Assembly (NCBI GenBank): GCA_030867875.1 | Contig: JAOWCC010001634.1 | Coordinates: 104,511,321 to 104,575,320, forward strand | Reading direction: 5' to 3' | Source of the DNA: Actinernus sp. WN-2022 | Taxonomy: Eukaryota > Cnidaria > Anthozoa > Actiniaria > Actinernidae | DNA: 64,000 nt | Shown: positions 11,535 to 22,815 of the stretch, in pieces | Layout of the letters: each line of letters opens with the position of its first letter | Numbering within the stretch: the first letter of the stretch is position 1 | The notes under the pieces: generated by a model | Told to the model about the DNA's origin: nothing | What the model saw: only the letters and a program-made list of their open reading frames with translations | Database searches by the model: none | Position numbers and translations under genes: made by a program

Positions 11535-12058
11535 GGGACCGGTCATTATTTAAAGGGGCTGTGTCACGGTAAGACTTTGCATTCGTTTTTCCGGGCCGGA
11601 AAGAGCTATTTCCACCGATTTTGATATGAACTAACGAACCTCTCGGCCATGTGGGATGCTTAAAATCAAAGCAAATATGCAAAAATGACTAACAAACAGG
11701 GAAAATATTGAAAAGCCTTTCAATCAAGCATTAAGGGAGGGAAGTTTAACTGTTTGTATCCAATTAACAACCACTAAACGAGCGATTACTTGGTATATAC
11801 GCAGTACCATGACATAGCCCCTTTAAGGGGAGTACCGGGTTGGATAAAATTCGCACGGGGTATGATTTTTTTTTCAGGAAAACCTACGGGGCATGGGATT
11901 ATTTAATCAACTATGTAACGGGATATGAAATATTCAGGTCAAAACCCATACCGGGTTTGATTTTTTTTGGAAATATATCCGACGGGGTTCGGAAAAAAAT
12001 CTGGAAAAAAATATGTTTTTATCCAACCCGGTACTCCCCTTAAATAATGACCGGTCCC
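11535..12058. mobile_element. Palindromic-end MITE split by a TTAA-type MITE
   Basis: The right arm reads inward as GGGACCGGTCATTATTTAAG then GGGAGTACCGGGTTGGAT. The left arm has the same two parts (11535-11553 and 11823-11845) but is interrupted at TTAA by the 269-bp MITE annotated separately. Removing that MITE and one TTAA restores a terminal inverted repeat of about 45-60 bp. Only spacer sequence lies between the arms. Superfamily unknown. Confidence 0.85.
11554..11822. mobile_element. 269-bp MITE with TTAA target duplication
   Basis: The ends are AGGGGCTGTGTCACGGTA and the inverted TACCATGACATAGCCCCT, flanked by TTAA at 11550-11553 and 11823-11826. TTAA duplication is the hallmark of piggyBac-type insertion. 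The undisturbed right arm of the host MITE gives the empty-site sequence. The end of repeat copy A (CACAGCGCCT then TTAA at about 4465) looks related. Confidence 0.85.
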
Positions 12059-12738
12059 TAACAGGTTCACAATGGAATGATGGTCGATCATGCTACAAGC
12101 AATCAACATATTGGTGTATTATATTATCAATGCCATATTTAACAGAGTCAACTGAAGTGTTCTCTGAATTTACTTGTTTGTGACAAGGAGCTACTGCATG
12201 CATAACAATTTAATTGGCCTGTTATATATAGCCCTTGAACCAAACATTTGCAGCTAACCCATTTCATCTGAACTGTTGGGTCTATATTCATAGAACATTA
12301 TGAACACAGATTATTGGTCCATCAATAACCCCTACTAATTTAAATAAAAAGGCTGGAGCATTAGAGCAAGGTTAATGTAGCTCATGGCCTATCAAAGTTA
12401 TTGCGCATGCATACATTGTACTTGAGAAAATGATCTATTTCAAGAGCAACTTAGCTTTTCAACTGAGAACTGCATTGAGAACAAGAATTTAATTGAGCTG
12501 CATTTACTGATGCACTAGCCTTTAGCCAAACCAAACATTTTGAACCGACAAATTTCATATGAACTGTTGGGTCTATTGAACAACTAACTTACTATCCAAG
12601 TTTAAGACTTGAAGTTTGTTCTTTGCCGTGTCATAATATCAGTACTGTCTGCAAATACAATCACGGGAACATATGGCACAAGCTGTGCACATATCTTAGT
12701 TTCAACAATCTGAGCTTCTTTTATGACATCTCCACCCA
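12059..12738. other. No gene; diverged direct repeat
   Basis: Two segments about 290 bp apart share AACCAAACATTT, then CATTTCATCTGAACTG or a close variant, then TTGGGTCTAT (about 12240-12290 and 12528-12580). This suggests an old tandem duplication. I saw no coding sequence before the RPA-like gene. Confidence 0.4.
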
Positions 12739-13995
12739 TTACTTTTCCTGTATGTTGGTTACAGTCATTGTAGAGTTGAAGCTAATAGTTACTTCAGTTA
12801 GCTTTAAAAGGTTTTCTACAAGATTCATCTGTGACCAGTCAATCAAGTCTGGAAATAGCTGTTTAAGAAGTTTATCAAAGATCGTTAAATGGATGTGTTC
12901 ATGTTCATCACCTTCAATTACAATGCGAGCACACAAGGTATTTGAGCAGTCCGTGCTTCTCATGAAGTGCCCACACCTGGTACATTGCACAAAATCACCT
13001 GATGTCACTTGAAGTAGACGGCGTGAGCAATTGATGCAGCAGGCAAATGCTTCCACTGATTCTACAGTATAGATGCGAGGAACAGTCAGAACTCGACTTC
13101 CATCATCATGAGTGTCGTCTTCTAGTTCAAGGATTTGATGAAGGTCAGACATGTCATCAGTGCTGTCAACTGGTGTGATTTTAGACCGTGGTGTTGTGGT
13201 GAGCTTTCTTTTACCATTCCATGTCCGAACTTGTACTGGAGAGAACTGGTATACGTTTCCTGTTTGGATCGCCTGTATGTTGTCCTCCCAAAGGGTAATG
13301 ACGATATTGCCTGTGTGGTCGGCGAATGTAGCTTCCATCAGTTTCAAATTACGAGCTCCAACCACCGACGGTTCGGTAACATGCACAACCTTGCCTGAAA
13401 AAAGTGACTAAATTGTAGTCCTCACAATCCTCTAGAACTTCTTTTGCAGTGAAAATGGGTGCTGTTGGCGTAGGAACCTTGTACTGGAACTCGTATTCCA
13501 TGGGGGACGGCTTAGTGATTTTCGTCATGTCGTTGATAATGAGTTTTCCGTCGTCTGTGTAAGTAAATTTCTCTAACTTGATCGGGGTGTGCGTTATCTC
13601 ACTTGGAATATAACAGAGCTTGCTCTTCGTTTTCACTTGTTTGTAACAATAATGTTGCGTAGTTCAAAGTTGTTCGTTTGTTTAGTTTCGGCGGTTACAA
13701 GTCGTGTACATATCCAATGACAGATGAGTCAGCCGCACGCTTTTTCCGAGAGACCAATTGCACTTGGGTCACTTCGTACGGAGTACGATTAGACTTCGGC
13801 GATACTTCAGCATGTTCTGGCGTTGAAACTGAAGTAGCATATAACTTTTGGTCCGACTTTTGTACTTGGGTCACTTTGTACGTTGTAAGATTAGACTTCG
13901 ACATGTTCTGCAGTTGAAACTGAACCAGCAGATGACTGTATTTCCGTCGATGAGGTTGGATTCTTTTTCGTAGACCGTCTTTGCTTTCTGTTCAT
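12739..13995 (-). pseudogene. RPA-like OB-fold, zinc-ribbon protein (broken)
   Basis: Resembles the large-subunit DNA-binding core of replication protein A, in the form often found as stand-alone multicopy genes, or in Helitrons, of invertebrates. From a likely ATG at 13995 it reads through a small internal duplication (KSNxTxYxVTQVQ twice, 13905-13745). It then has a first OB-like segment (GYVHDL onward), a second OB fold (ATFADHTGNIVITLWE, 13386-13150), a zinc ribbon with CINC and CTRC pairs (about 13040-12970), and a third segment ending at 12739. Breaks include a stop just after GYVHDL, a frame change near 13610, and a 1-nt excess in a T run near 13400 that separates two otherwise continuous OB-fold parts. 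Single-stranded DNA binding is inferred from the family. Confidence 0.7.
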
Positions 13996-14269
13996 GGTAA
14001 TTAAAGTCGAGGCTGTCTATCAAACTAGACTTTAAATTGGCTTCCATCCAATGAAGATCAATCAGAAGAAATTCCTGGAAACACCATGTTTCCTTTGTGG
14101 TTCGGTCGGTACAGTTGTTCGATCCGTCGTTCGATCCAAGCTCGCGTTCCAGTTCAAAAAAAGTTACTTCGAAAGCTCAAAATTCTGTTTTCCTCTCGAT
14201 ATGACCGTCTGAAAATCAGGCTAATCGGCGAGGAGAATCAAAAGACGGACCTCAAATGATTTTACTGAT
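13996..14269. other. Upstream region of the RPA-like pseudogene
   Basis: No other coding sequence is visible. No TATA-like box is convincing. It ends at the inverted repeat-family copy C. Confidence 0.35.
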
Positions 14270-14575
14270 TGTAGTTTTGCTCAGAATATGCCCACATATG
14301 GCGAGATTTTCAAGGATTTTACTCTTCCTACATTACTTGCTTGTATTATTTGCTGTGTTTCCAGTCGTAAATAGTCCGAATTTTACCAAAGCGAAGTCGC
14401 AAACTGCCCGCGTATATTAAAGTTTATACCTTATATTTATTCGTTATGTTCTTTTGACATGAAATAATTCTCCAATTGTTACCATTTCTTTTATTTCTAC
14501 ATGTCTAATAACACAATTCTCTGCTGTACAAAACATATTAGAATATTGTATGGAAGATTTCCTGTCTTAAAGATT
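14270..14575 (-). repeat. Dispersed repeat family, copy C (inverted)
   Basis: Read on the minus strand it aligns with copy A over at least 300 bp: GAATTATTTCATGTCAAAAG, CATAACGAATAAATATA, TTTACGACTGGAAACACAGC, ACAAGCAAGTAATG, TAGGAAGAGTAAAATCCTTG and AAATCTCGCCATA. Some divergence and indels. It lies just beyond the 3' LTR of the neighbouring gypsy element. Confidence 0.55.
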
Positions 14576-14853
14576 GTTTTGCCAGCAAAGAAAGGTTTTA
14601 ACTAACATTTCGTACAGTCTAAAACTGCACTCCGGTCGATTCATACCGCTATTCAGCATCGTTTATATTTCTTCATATCGTGTCTAAAATGCCGTATCAT
14701 TTATATACATTATGACTTGAAAAGTTTTCATGTGCTTCGTGAACTCTACTGGACATCCAAATCCTCTTCGCTTCTGTTTGGAATGTCAAAAGCTTCCGAT
14801 TTCTTGCGTTTTTCGGCCGCTGTATTCAGAGTACTCAATGGCTTACAACTACT

Positions 14854-14963
14854 TGTTACGTATTGGACCCATGATTATGACACAACGCTATCTTACAGTA
14901 ACTAACGGACGCACATGTTTTCTAAGTCACGTGACAACTTGTCTACATTGGTGATACGTAACA
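14854..14963 (-). repeat. Candidate 3' LTR of gypsy element 1
   Basis: On the minus strand this segment starts TGTTACGTATCACC right after a polypurine tract and ends ATACGTAACA. It therefore has the TG..CA ends and a 10-bp terminal inverted repeat. At 110 bp it is short for an LTR. No second copy is present in the window to confirm it. Confidence 0.5.
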
Positions 14964-15802
14964 CTCCTCCTCCACTTAAAAAATACAACTTATGATGATC
15001 AATCGGTTAACTAGAAAAAATACTGATAACTTGTAAATATAACTACAATGAAGTAATGTTCACTAAAATAAAACTGTTCAGTGTCCACGAGTACTATTAT
15101 CAAATCATAGTATGGATGCCTATTAAATACATGCATGTTTCTCTATTGCATACTTATTACATGTTCTCAATCAACCTATCTGGTTTTCTGCATTCACGCT
15201 TTGGATATCGTCTCTCTGGTGTTGGTGTAGAGTTGACTATTGGCTCTGCAATCACTGTACGAGAACTTACAGATGTACTTGTAGGCCTTGGCTTAGCTGG
15301 GGAACCAGGTACACTGCAAGGTTCCTTTACTGGTAAAGCTGCCGACTTGTCTGGTGGTACTATTTTGAGAGTTTATGGTGACATCTCCACTCTTACTGAC
15401 GGTGGTGATGCAGTTCTTTCTTGGTGGTCTTGTTCATGTGGTACAGTTACATTTCCAGCAGATAGAAAATGATCTACATGACAATACCTCGTCTTTGGAC
15501 CAATTTTTTCTAGGTAGGTTAGGGGACCAAGTCTTTTTGCAAAAACCCCTACTAGGTACTTCTCACGTCCCCCTCTGAAGTTCTTGACCATCACCTTCTC
15601 TCCAGCTTCAAATTATCTCAGTTTCACTCTGGTCGCATTGCGACTAGCTTTCAGCTTCTCTTGCTGATCCCGTACCCTGATACTCACATCAGGTTTATTA
15701 GTAAGCTGAACCTTGTTCTCGGTGTGTGTTTGAAAATCAGTTCATAAAGTGAACATCCTGTTGTCGTTTGGGGGGTTACACGATATGACAACAAAACGTT
15801 AT
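14964..15802 (-). pseudogene. Integrase C-terminal and 3' region of gypsy 1
   Basis: Downstream of the integrase core the minus strand holds broken remnants (for example 15594-15373, with KYLVGVFAKRLGPLTYLEKI, typical of the integrase C-terminal region of this gypsy type). Several stops interrupt it. The plus-strand frames here are shadows. Confidence 0.6.
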
Positions 15803-16419
15803 CTAGCCGATGGCGTAGTGGTATTCGGGATTGCTCCCCAGCTTGTCACTTAGCAGGTATTTCTTAAGTGCACTTTTCACAATTTGTACACTCCTTTCAG
15901 CTGCACCATTTGATGATGGATGATAGGGGGCAACCAGGGTGTGCCTTATTCCGTTCTTACTCAGAAATTGTTGAAACTCTTCAGACGTGAATTGCGGTCC
16001 ATTGTCTGAGACCAATTCATCCGGCAAACCAAAAGTTGCAAACCAACCTCTTAGCACTTCTATGGTCTTCACACTTGTTGTTGTGGACATTATTTCTGCA
16101 TTTATCCATTTGCTGTAACAGTCTATCATAATGAAATAGTGTACACCGTCCTGCTCACAGAAATCAACATGCACTCGCTGCCATGGTTTAGATGTATGAG
16201 ACCATGGTACAAATGGAGCATGGGGGGGGGGTTGTTTCTCATTGACAAGCAGACTTCACAGTCCTTTACTATCTGTTCTAAATCCTGGTCTAGCTTGGGA
16301 TACCAAAAGTAACTTATAGCTACTGCTTTCATGCGCACTACACCTGTGTGTTCCTGGTGCAGTTCTCCAAGCAATCTCTCGCTATACCTTGGAGGAATAA
16401 TTACCCTAAGTCCCCACAA
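15803..16419 (-). pseudogene. Gypsy 1 integrase (zinc-binding and catalytic core)
   Basis: Two overlapping frames. 16419-16126 carries the N-terminal HHCC zinc-binding region (ELHQEHTGV ... DCEVCLSM). 16174-15803 carries the catalytic core, with D in MHVDFCEQDG, D in SDNGPQFTSEEF and E in HPSSNGAAERSVQ: the D,D-35-E triad of retroviral-type integrases. It would insert the cDNA into chromosomal DNA. A frame change at about 16150 separates the zinc region from the core, so the enzyme is not made intact. Confidence 0.85.
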
Positions 16420-16456
16420 TATACATCCTTAATCCACAGTCAGTTCATTTCTTCTA

Positions 16457-17056
16457 CTAAAATACTCTCTCATGCAGCTGTTCCTCAGAATTGTGTTTGG
16501 GCCACCCATTCATGGTATAATTCAATACCTTGCTGAGTACTGGATCCTTCCTTGTTTCATCACTAATGTCCTTTGCTGGAACTGGAAGATCTTCTGTGTA
16601 TATGAAGTAGTTCACTGGTAACTCTGTTGCCAGATTTGAGTCATCCTTTGCTGGGAATCTGGACAACACATCTGCATTCGCATGGTCTGCTGACTTACGA
16701 TACTTAATGTCATACTGGTGAGCCATCAGTATCAATGCCCACCTTTGGAGCCTAGCTGCTGCTAATGAAGGTACTCCCTTCTTGGATCTAAATATTACAG
16801 TCAGGGCTTCGTGATCTGTCAGTAATGTGAATTTCCTTCCATACCAGAATTTGTGGAACTTAGTCACACCAAAAATGATAGCCAATGCCTCCTTTTCAAC
16901 TTGTGAGTAGTTTTGCTCAGCCTTTGTCAAGGTGCGGGAGGCATATGCCACTGGTCTTTCTTCTCTGTTTTCGATGTGTGACAACACAGCTCCAACCCCA
17001 TAGGGTGATGCATCGCATGCTAGCACTATATGCTTCTTAGCGTCGTAATGCACCAA
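16457..17056 (-). pseudogene. Gypsy 1 RNase H domain
   Basis: Starts with HIVLACDASPYGVGAVLSH and continues RPVAYASRTLTKAEQNYSQ, VEKEALAIIFG and LLTDHEALTVIF. These are the usual RNase H blocks with the acidic residues of the active site (D in CDAS, E in VEKEAL, D in LTDHEAL). The linker to integrase follows. Open over 199 codons, but out of frame with the RT upstream. Confidence 0.85.
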
Positions 17057-17063
17057 TACTTGA

Positions 17064-18377
17064 TCACTGGTCAGGGTGTTCTTGACTTCCTGAAATGCTT
17101 CTTGGCACTCCTTTGACCAACTCCAATTTAACTCCGTCCTTCAACAGATTGTAAAGAGGTGCAAACCTGGTAGCCATGTTTGGTATAAACCTGCAATAAT
17201 TGGTCACAATACCAATACATGTTCTCAGTTCATTCACATCCTCAGGTTCTTTTGCCTGCAGTATTGCTTCAACCTTCTCCTTGGTAGGGTGCACTCCTTC
17301 TGCATCAATTATATGGCCTAGGTAGGTTACACTGCTGACCATTAAGTAGCACTTCTCTCTCTTAGCCTTTATTCCATACTCCTCAAGATCGGTCAATACT
17401 TCATTCAGCGTCTGGAGGTGCTCATTCTCATCGTTACTGCTGATCAGTATATCATCAAGAAAGCACACTACTCTTTTCATTCCACTAAGAACCTGATCCA
17501 TTACAGACTGCTGGTGCTGTTGACACACCAAAGGATAATCGCTGAAACTGAAACAGCCGCTTGTGGGTATTGATGGTGAGAAATCCCTTACTAGCCTCTG
17601 TGACTTCCAGCTGTAGGTAAGCACTAGATAAATCTATCTTACTGGACACCTTCCACCAGCCAGAGTTGCAAATAGGTATTCAGATGTGGGCAGTGGGTAT
17701 GTGTTGGAATCCACTACCCTGTCCACTGTGACTTTATAGTCACCACAGATCCTAGTGCTACCATCTGATTTTGGCACAATAACTACCGGAGCAGCCCACT
17801 TGCTGTGCCTTACTGGTTTGATTACTCCACTTACTTGCAGACGGTCCAGCTCCTTTTCAACTGCTTCTAGTTGAGCATATGGGACCGGCCTGGCTTTTAC
17901 AAATTTCGGCTGGCTGTCATGTGGTATTTGGATATCAGCCTTATGGTGCTTGATCTTGTCATTAGGGCCACTAGGATTGAACACTTGTCCATGCTTCTTC
18001 AAGATTTGTTCTACTTGGGGCTTAACTGGACATACTCTGAACATTTCCTGCCAATTTGGCCGCATGTGCTTCAGCCAATTCCTTCCTAGCAATGCTACAT
18101 TGCTTCCAGAAACTACCACTAGTGGTAAGCTCCACTGCTCGCCTTCATATTCCACAGCAACTTGTGCAGCTACTATTACAGGAATTGGGCTATTGGAGTA
18201 GCTCTTTAATCTGACTTTAGTTTTCTCCAAAGCCACATGAGACAGTGATTTCTTGCAGTCTGCCTCAGATATGACTGACACTGATGCTGCTGTGTCTACA
18301 ATAAATGCGAGTTGTTTCCCTGCTACCATTACCTCTGCCTTTAACTCAGGTACTTCACGTACATTAATATGGCACAC
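17064..18377 (-). pseudogene. Gypsy 1 protease and reverse transcriptase
   Basis: The first frame (18377-17634) begins in the aspartic protease, with FIVDTAASVSVISE. The active-site triad reads D-T-A instead of the common D-T-G. It continues through the protease flap and the RT fingers (WAAPVVIVPKSDGSTRICGD, NTYPLPT). The frame shifts near 17634 and again near 17520. The second frame (17624-17064) then carries the palm motif CFLDDILI and the thumb (GHIIDAEGVHPTKEKVEAI, YCRFIPN). At least two small deletions make it inactive. Confidence 0.85.
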
Positions 18378-19010
18378 TCTCTTTGCTTTTATTCATAGCA
18401 AAAAAAGAGCCTTCCTCCATATAATCTAAGTAGTCAAGGTTTTCTTCTGAATTGCCTTGTTGTACCTCCTGGATAACAACTGATGCCTCTGCTGGCTCAT
18501 TTTGTTCTACCATATGTGTGTCACCCTGTGTCTCTGCTTGCTCATCTGGTTGTACCAAATGTGTGGCACCTGGGTGGGGGGGGGGTTAATTGTGTCTACT
18601 AGGACCCTGCCTTTGGCCCCTTCCACGACCACAACCATGGCCACGCCCTTGTGACAAGCCTTTTGAAGATGGCCAATTTTGGAACATCCCCAACACTTTG
18701 CATTAATATATGGACAGTTAGTTGGATAGTGATTACCATTACAACGGTAGAATTTATTGAAACTGTTTCTGTTTCTCATTCTCTGTCCCATTTTCTGCAT
18801 TTCAACTTTATGTATCTCACTGGCAGATGGTGCACCTTGTAAGTCACTAGTGTCTTTTTCTGATATTTCCCAGCATAGTGCTAGTTGACAGGCATTTTGC
18901 CAAGTGAGATCATTTCCCTTGAAAAGCAGTTTGGTCTGCAGATCCCCAATTTTGAGTCCGCCCACAAATGTGTCTTTTAGATTTGTTTCTAGCTGTGCCC
19001 ATATCCACAA
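18364..19010 (-). pseudogene. Gypsy 1 gag C-terminus (zinc knuckle)
   Basis: The frame 19010-18507 ends a gag protein. A basic region (GQRMRNRNSF) is followed by CWGCSKIGHLQKAC, a CX2CX4HX4C nucleocapsid knuckle (about 18680-18640). A second frame, 18558-18364, links to the protease with an acidic stretch. The N-terminal capsid part is missing at the truncated end near 19022. Confidence 0.75.
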
Positions 19011-19022
19011 TGTTTCACAGTT

Positions 19023-20400
19023 TCTTTAACTCTAGGATATTAATGATCATAAACTCAGGTGTTGTTGAAGCAGGTGAATGGATTTCCTAGAGTACAGCTG
19101 TCAGTCACTGTTTTTGTGTTGCTATTTTACCTGAGTCCTTCCATTCACAGTTTTTTTTTCAGAGTCTATGACATCCCATTCCATATCATTGGAATTTATC
19201 TATTTATTTATTTAGCTGTAAATTAACAACTAGATCCATTGTTAACTCCATGCCAGCTTTGCTGCCAATGAACTGGTAGAGTTATGTGCTGAACTGGTAA
19301 TATGATGTTCCTTGGTGGTAATTTTTCTGGATTTGCTGAATCAGCTTTGAAGTTCTTTGGCATATAGCGTGATATACTGAAGTACAATGGTGCGTACAAT
19401 TCCCCTCCATGTCATTAATAACAGTTATTTAGGTGTAAATTACCAATTACTTTCACTGTCAACTGCATAGATGTACCATCTCCAAACAGGTGCTTTCATT
19501 TCCAGCATCTTGGTGAAGACTGGAGATATAGTATTGATATAGATGTACGTGTATATGTACCAGTTGTCCTGTATTTCAGCATTTTCTCCCAGTGCATTGG
19601 CACAAAGTTATATGGTTAACTGGTAATATGATGTGTTTTGTCTGTGGACATATATATGTAATCTGCAGGCTGGTCATTTTTCTGGACTGAATCAGCTTTT
19701 CGAAGAACAGTACAGGAGTTCACTACACCAGCCTCACAGGGAAGTACAACAGTGGAAATAATTATTATGCCTGCAAATATAAAAATATGGGTGTGTAAAT
19801 ATATTATTGGATTTGGACAGGCAAAACTTGTTAATACACATAGAAAATATAACCCTCCCTCTCTCTACATTCACTATTGAAAACCTACCTTTGTTGTGCG
19901 CTCCTGGAAGCCACATACATGTAGATAATATTGTGTGCCTTGTTGACATATGTAATCTGCAAGCTGGTTATTTTTCTGGACTGAATCAGCTTTATTGGAG
20001 AACAGTTCAGTAGGCCAACCTCACAGGGAAGTACAACATGTGGGAATAATTATGTCTGCAAAAAATAAAATTTGGTCATAAAAATATATTATGATGCTAT
20101 TTGACATGAAGCAAAGCTGGTTAACATACAGAGAAAAAAATACCTTCCCTTACTTCCCTCCCCCTGCATTCCCTGTTGAAAACTTACCTTTGTTATGAGC
20201 TCCTGGAAGCTCCATGTGTGGGCCCTGAGGCCATAATATCATTTATGTCCTTCCCTGAATTGTGATTATATATGATGGACCTGCTGTCAATGTTGAGCTC
20301 GGTTTGCGGGACAGAAACACAAAACTACTGAGTTGGATTAATCTGGCTATGTGCAAATTTTGAGCACATAGCCGCTTTAATAACTCATTAATATTTTATC
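19023..20400. repeat. Direct duplication of about 295 bp
   Basis: Segments 19650-19940 and 19946-20225 are diverged copies. Both start ACATAT(AT)GTAATCTGCA, then TTTTTCTGGACTGAATCAGC, CCTCACAGGGAAGTACAAC, a CCCTCC pyrimidine tract, and ACCTTTGTTRTGMGCTCCTG. Read on the minus strand the last block is CAGGAGC..AACAAAG followed by GTAGG or GTAAG, which looks like an exon end with a 5' splice site in each copy. No larger gene can be assembled around it, so I leave it as a repeat. 19023-19640 shows nothing clear. Confidence 0.5.
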
Positions 20401-21200
20401 ATTACAGATCTTATTTTTAGAAAAATATATTTTGCCCAGCAAAGGTGGGGACTTAAAAGCGCCAAAGACCTTCTTGGGATAAAGGAGGTAATCCCACCCC
20501 AACATGACAGCAGTTCCACCTGGCAGAATAGCATGCTTGCTAGCTATTACCAGGCTATGAATTTGAACAGCAACTCCATAATGATGTAGAACAGTACGTG
20601 CCCCTGCTACTGTCCGACTATAAATTAATGTACTGATATATACATGTATGTAGAGCATACTTTATAAAGTTAACAAAACAATGGTGCAGAACAGTGCCCC
20701 TGCAACTGTCAGACCATGAATTACTGTACATTGATGTACTGATGTATATGTACAGCATACTTTATACTGAACATCATAGTGGTGTAGAACAGTTCCCCTG
20801 CTACTGTCCGACTATAAATTAATGTACATCGATGTACTGATACTTATGTACAGCATACGTTATAAAGTTAACAACACAATGGAGCAGAACAGTGCCCCTG
20901 CTACTGTCTGACTATGAACTGACAAACTGACTGTGTCACTAATATGAACAACATCTGAAGCAGAACAGCTAGATAGTGATCATGTCCAACTAGGAACTGA
21001 CAAACTGACATTTTGGTGCAGAACAGATCCCATGTTACTGTCTTATTATAAATGTTACTGTACTCCTACACGTCATATGGGAGAATGTCAGGGAGGCCAG
21101 AAAAAAACTATCAAAAACCCTTTGGGATAAAAGGACAGGAAATCTGGGTGGAGCCAAGACAATAAATTTCTCCAGTCCCTCCACAGGACACAAAACGTAA
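20401..21200. repeat. Diverged tandem repeats of about 100 bp within a larger repeat
   Basis: The word TAGAACAGT or GCAGAACAGT followed by CCCCTGCTACTGTC recurs at about 20587, 20687, 20783, 20883 and 21017, with ATTAATGTAC and GTACAGCATACTTTATA between. The block is bracketed by two similar segments (about 20455-20490 and 21105-21135), each with CCTT..TTGGGATAAA.GGA. No coding function is seen. Confidence 0.6.
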
Positions 21201-21599
21201 TTATTTATTGTAAGTTGACTGATAAATATAAGAAACAGCCCCTGCGATGACCCGGATTCATCCTGTTGCTTGTAAACTGGCAGTGCAGGAAGACCAGAAG
21301 CTAGTACTGACAGGGAAGACTTAGCACGTACAACTGCCTGTGAAACCACAGCTACCATGCCAGTTGCTGACCATCAAATGATTGTACTGGTAGTTACCAG
21401 TAGTAGGGATTGCTCACTTTCCCTGGACACCAAGGTTCTTCGTTGTCACACGTATAACCAATTTACGGCAGAAATAAAGGCACAGCTTCACCCTCACACC
21501 ATGTGTCGATGGGGCCTGGCAGAACGTGACACTGTGGAGGAAAATGAAAAGAGACAGCCACGAGGGCAAGCCCTCTAAAAGGCTTAGTACAAGGGTGAA

Positions 21600-22400
21600 G
21601 TGACCTTGATAACAAAAGGCCTATCAATTTAACAAAACCTGAATTTTAATATAACCATCACATTAACAACAATAGTATAAGCAATATAATGATAATATAA
21701 TAACATAGCAGTAGCAGCAATAATAGTAAGAACAATTATTATAGTAATATTTAATAACAATACATTGTACCAATAACAGTAAGAACAATATTAATAACAA
21801 CAATACATTTTACCAATAATAATTTACTGGTATAGTGATGATGCCAATAATGAAAATAGTAATAATAATAATAACAACTAATAATAATAATGAGTGATCA
21901 TTATAACAGTGTTATGAACATGTCTTTCAGCTGAATTACAGCAGCACCAATAAATTCACAGTAAGCACTAAATTATAGGACAACACCAAAATCACTCTGA
22001 GGGATTAATATCGCACTCAAGTTTGAAATAAATGCAATCGTCTTCAAACTGATTGCAAATGTTGCTGGCAGTGACAAAATTATTCCTTACATCCCTTAGG
22101 TTTCCTTCAATGTATGTCTAAGTAAATTATAACGATAGTGGTAGTATGATAAACAACTGTAAGAACAGCAAGAGTAATAATTGTCTTATTAATATTAATA
22201 ATAACATTAAGTAAAGCTCATATTTAAGGATAATCTTCATTGAAGATTGCTCATTCCTGCACCCTATTGGTGTTTGCTCCTGTTCTTTGGCCAACCACCA
22301 CTTAATAATAATATTAGCAATAAAATAATAATAATAAAATTAATCATAATAATAATAATAATAATAACTATAATAATAACACTAACAATATTGATAAGAA
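21600..22400. repeat. AT-rich trinucleotide microsatellite region
   Basis: Long runs of AAT/ATA-type repeats (about 21840-21900 and 22320-22380) in very AT-rich sequence. No coding potential is visible. Confidence 0.75.
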
Positions 22401-22587
22401 TAATGGCTGGCACCTAGCCCTGGTACCACAGCATGGCAGCTGGGAATGGGAAGCAGCATGGCATTAACATCCAGGAGGCATTCTACAAAATAAAAATAAA
22501 AAGAGGGGGCACCAGGTCCACCACTCTAAGAATTAGTTAATTCAGGCACAATACATGTAACAAAACATAACCATACATAACCACAAT

Positions 22588-22815
22588 GCACATACATTCA
22601 CAATTACGACATGAGCGCAGCAGGGTAAGCATGGCAGACAGTACAATACAATGTCGCCGCAAATTGCAAACCCCATATGCTGCAAAATAGTATATAGGCA
22701 TACTGAAAACAACATGTGGTTGGCAATGCAACAACACACAAGTTGCTCTAGCCTAGTTTGGCCTACTGAAAACACAGTGCAGATGGCAATGCAACAACAT
22801 GCACTGTGCTCTAGC
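22588..22815. repeat. Direct duplication, copy 1
   Basis: Highly similar to 23548-23765. Both start TTCACAATTACGACATGAGC, continue GCAGCAGGGTAAGCATGGCA and ATGTCGCCGCAAATTGCAAA, and end GCAATGCAACAACATGCACT. Identity looks above 90 percent by eye. Each copy also has an internal repeat of TTGGCAATGCAACAACA. The short open frames on both strands are parts of this repeat. Confidence 0.85.

Larger units (their letters stand above)
14854..19022 (-). mobile_element. Decayed Ty3/gypsy retrotransposon 1, 5' end missing
   Basis: Minus-strand order gag zinc knuckle, protease, reverse transcriptase, RNase H, integrase, i.e. gypsy (Metaviridae) order. The polypurine tract AAGTGGAGGAGGAG (about 14964-14977) is followed at once by a candidate 3' LTR. 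The N-terminal part of gag and the 5' LTR are not found; recognisable sequence stops near 19022, so the copy is truncated there. Several frameshifts break pol. It is nested in nothing I can recognise. Confidence 0.85.

Noticed and set aside
15056..15472. Plus-strand frame of 138 codons
   Set aside because: It is antisense to the 3' part of gypsy 1 and shows no recognisable domain.
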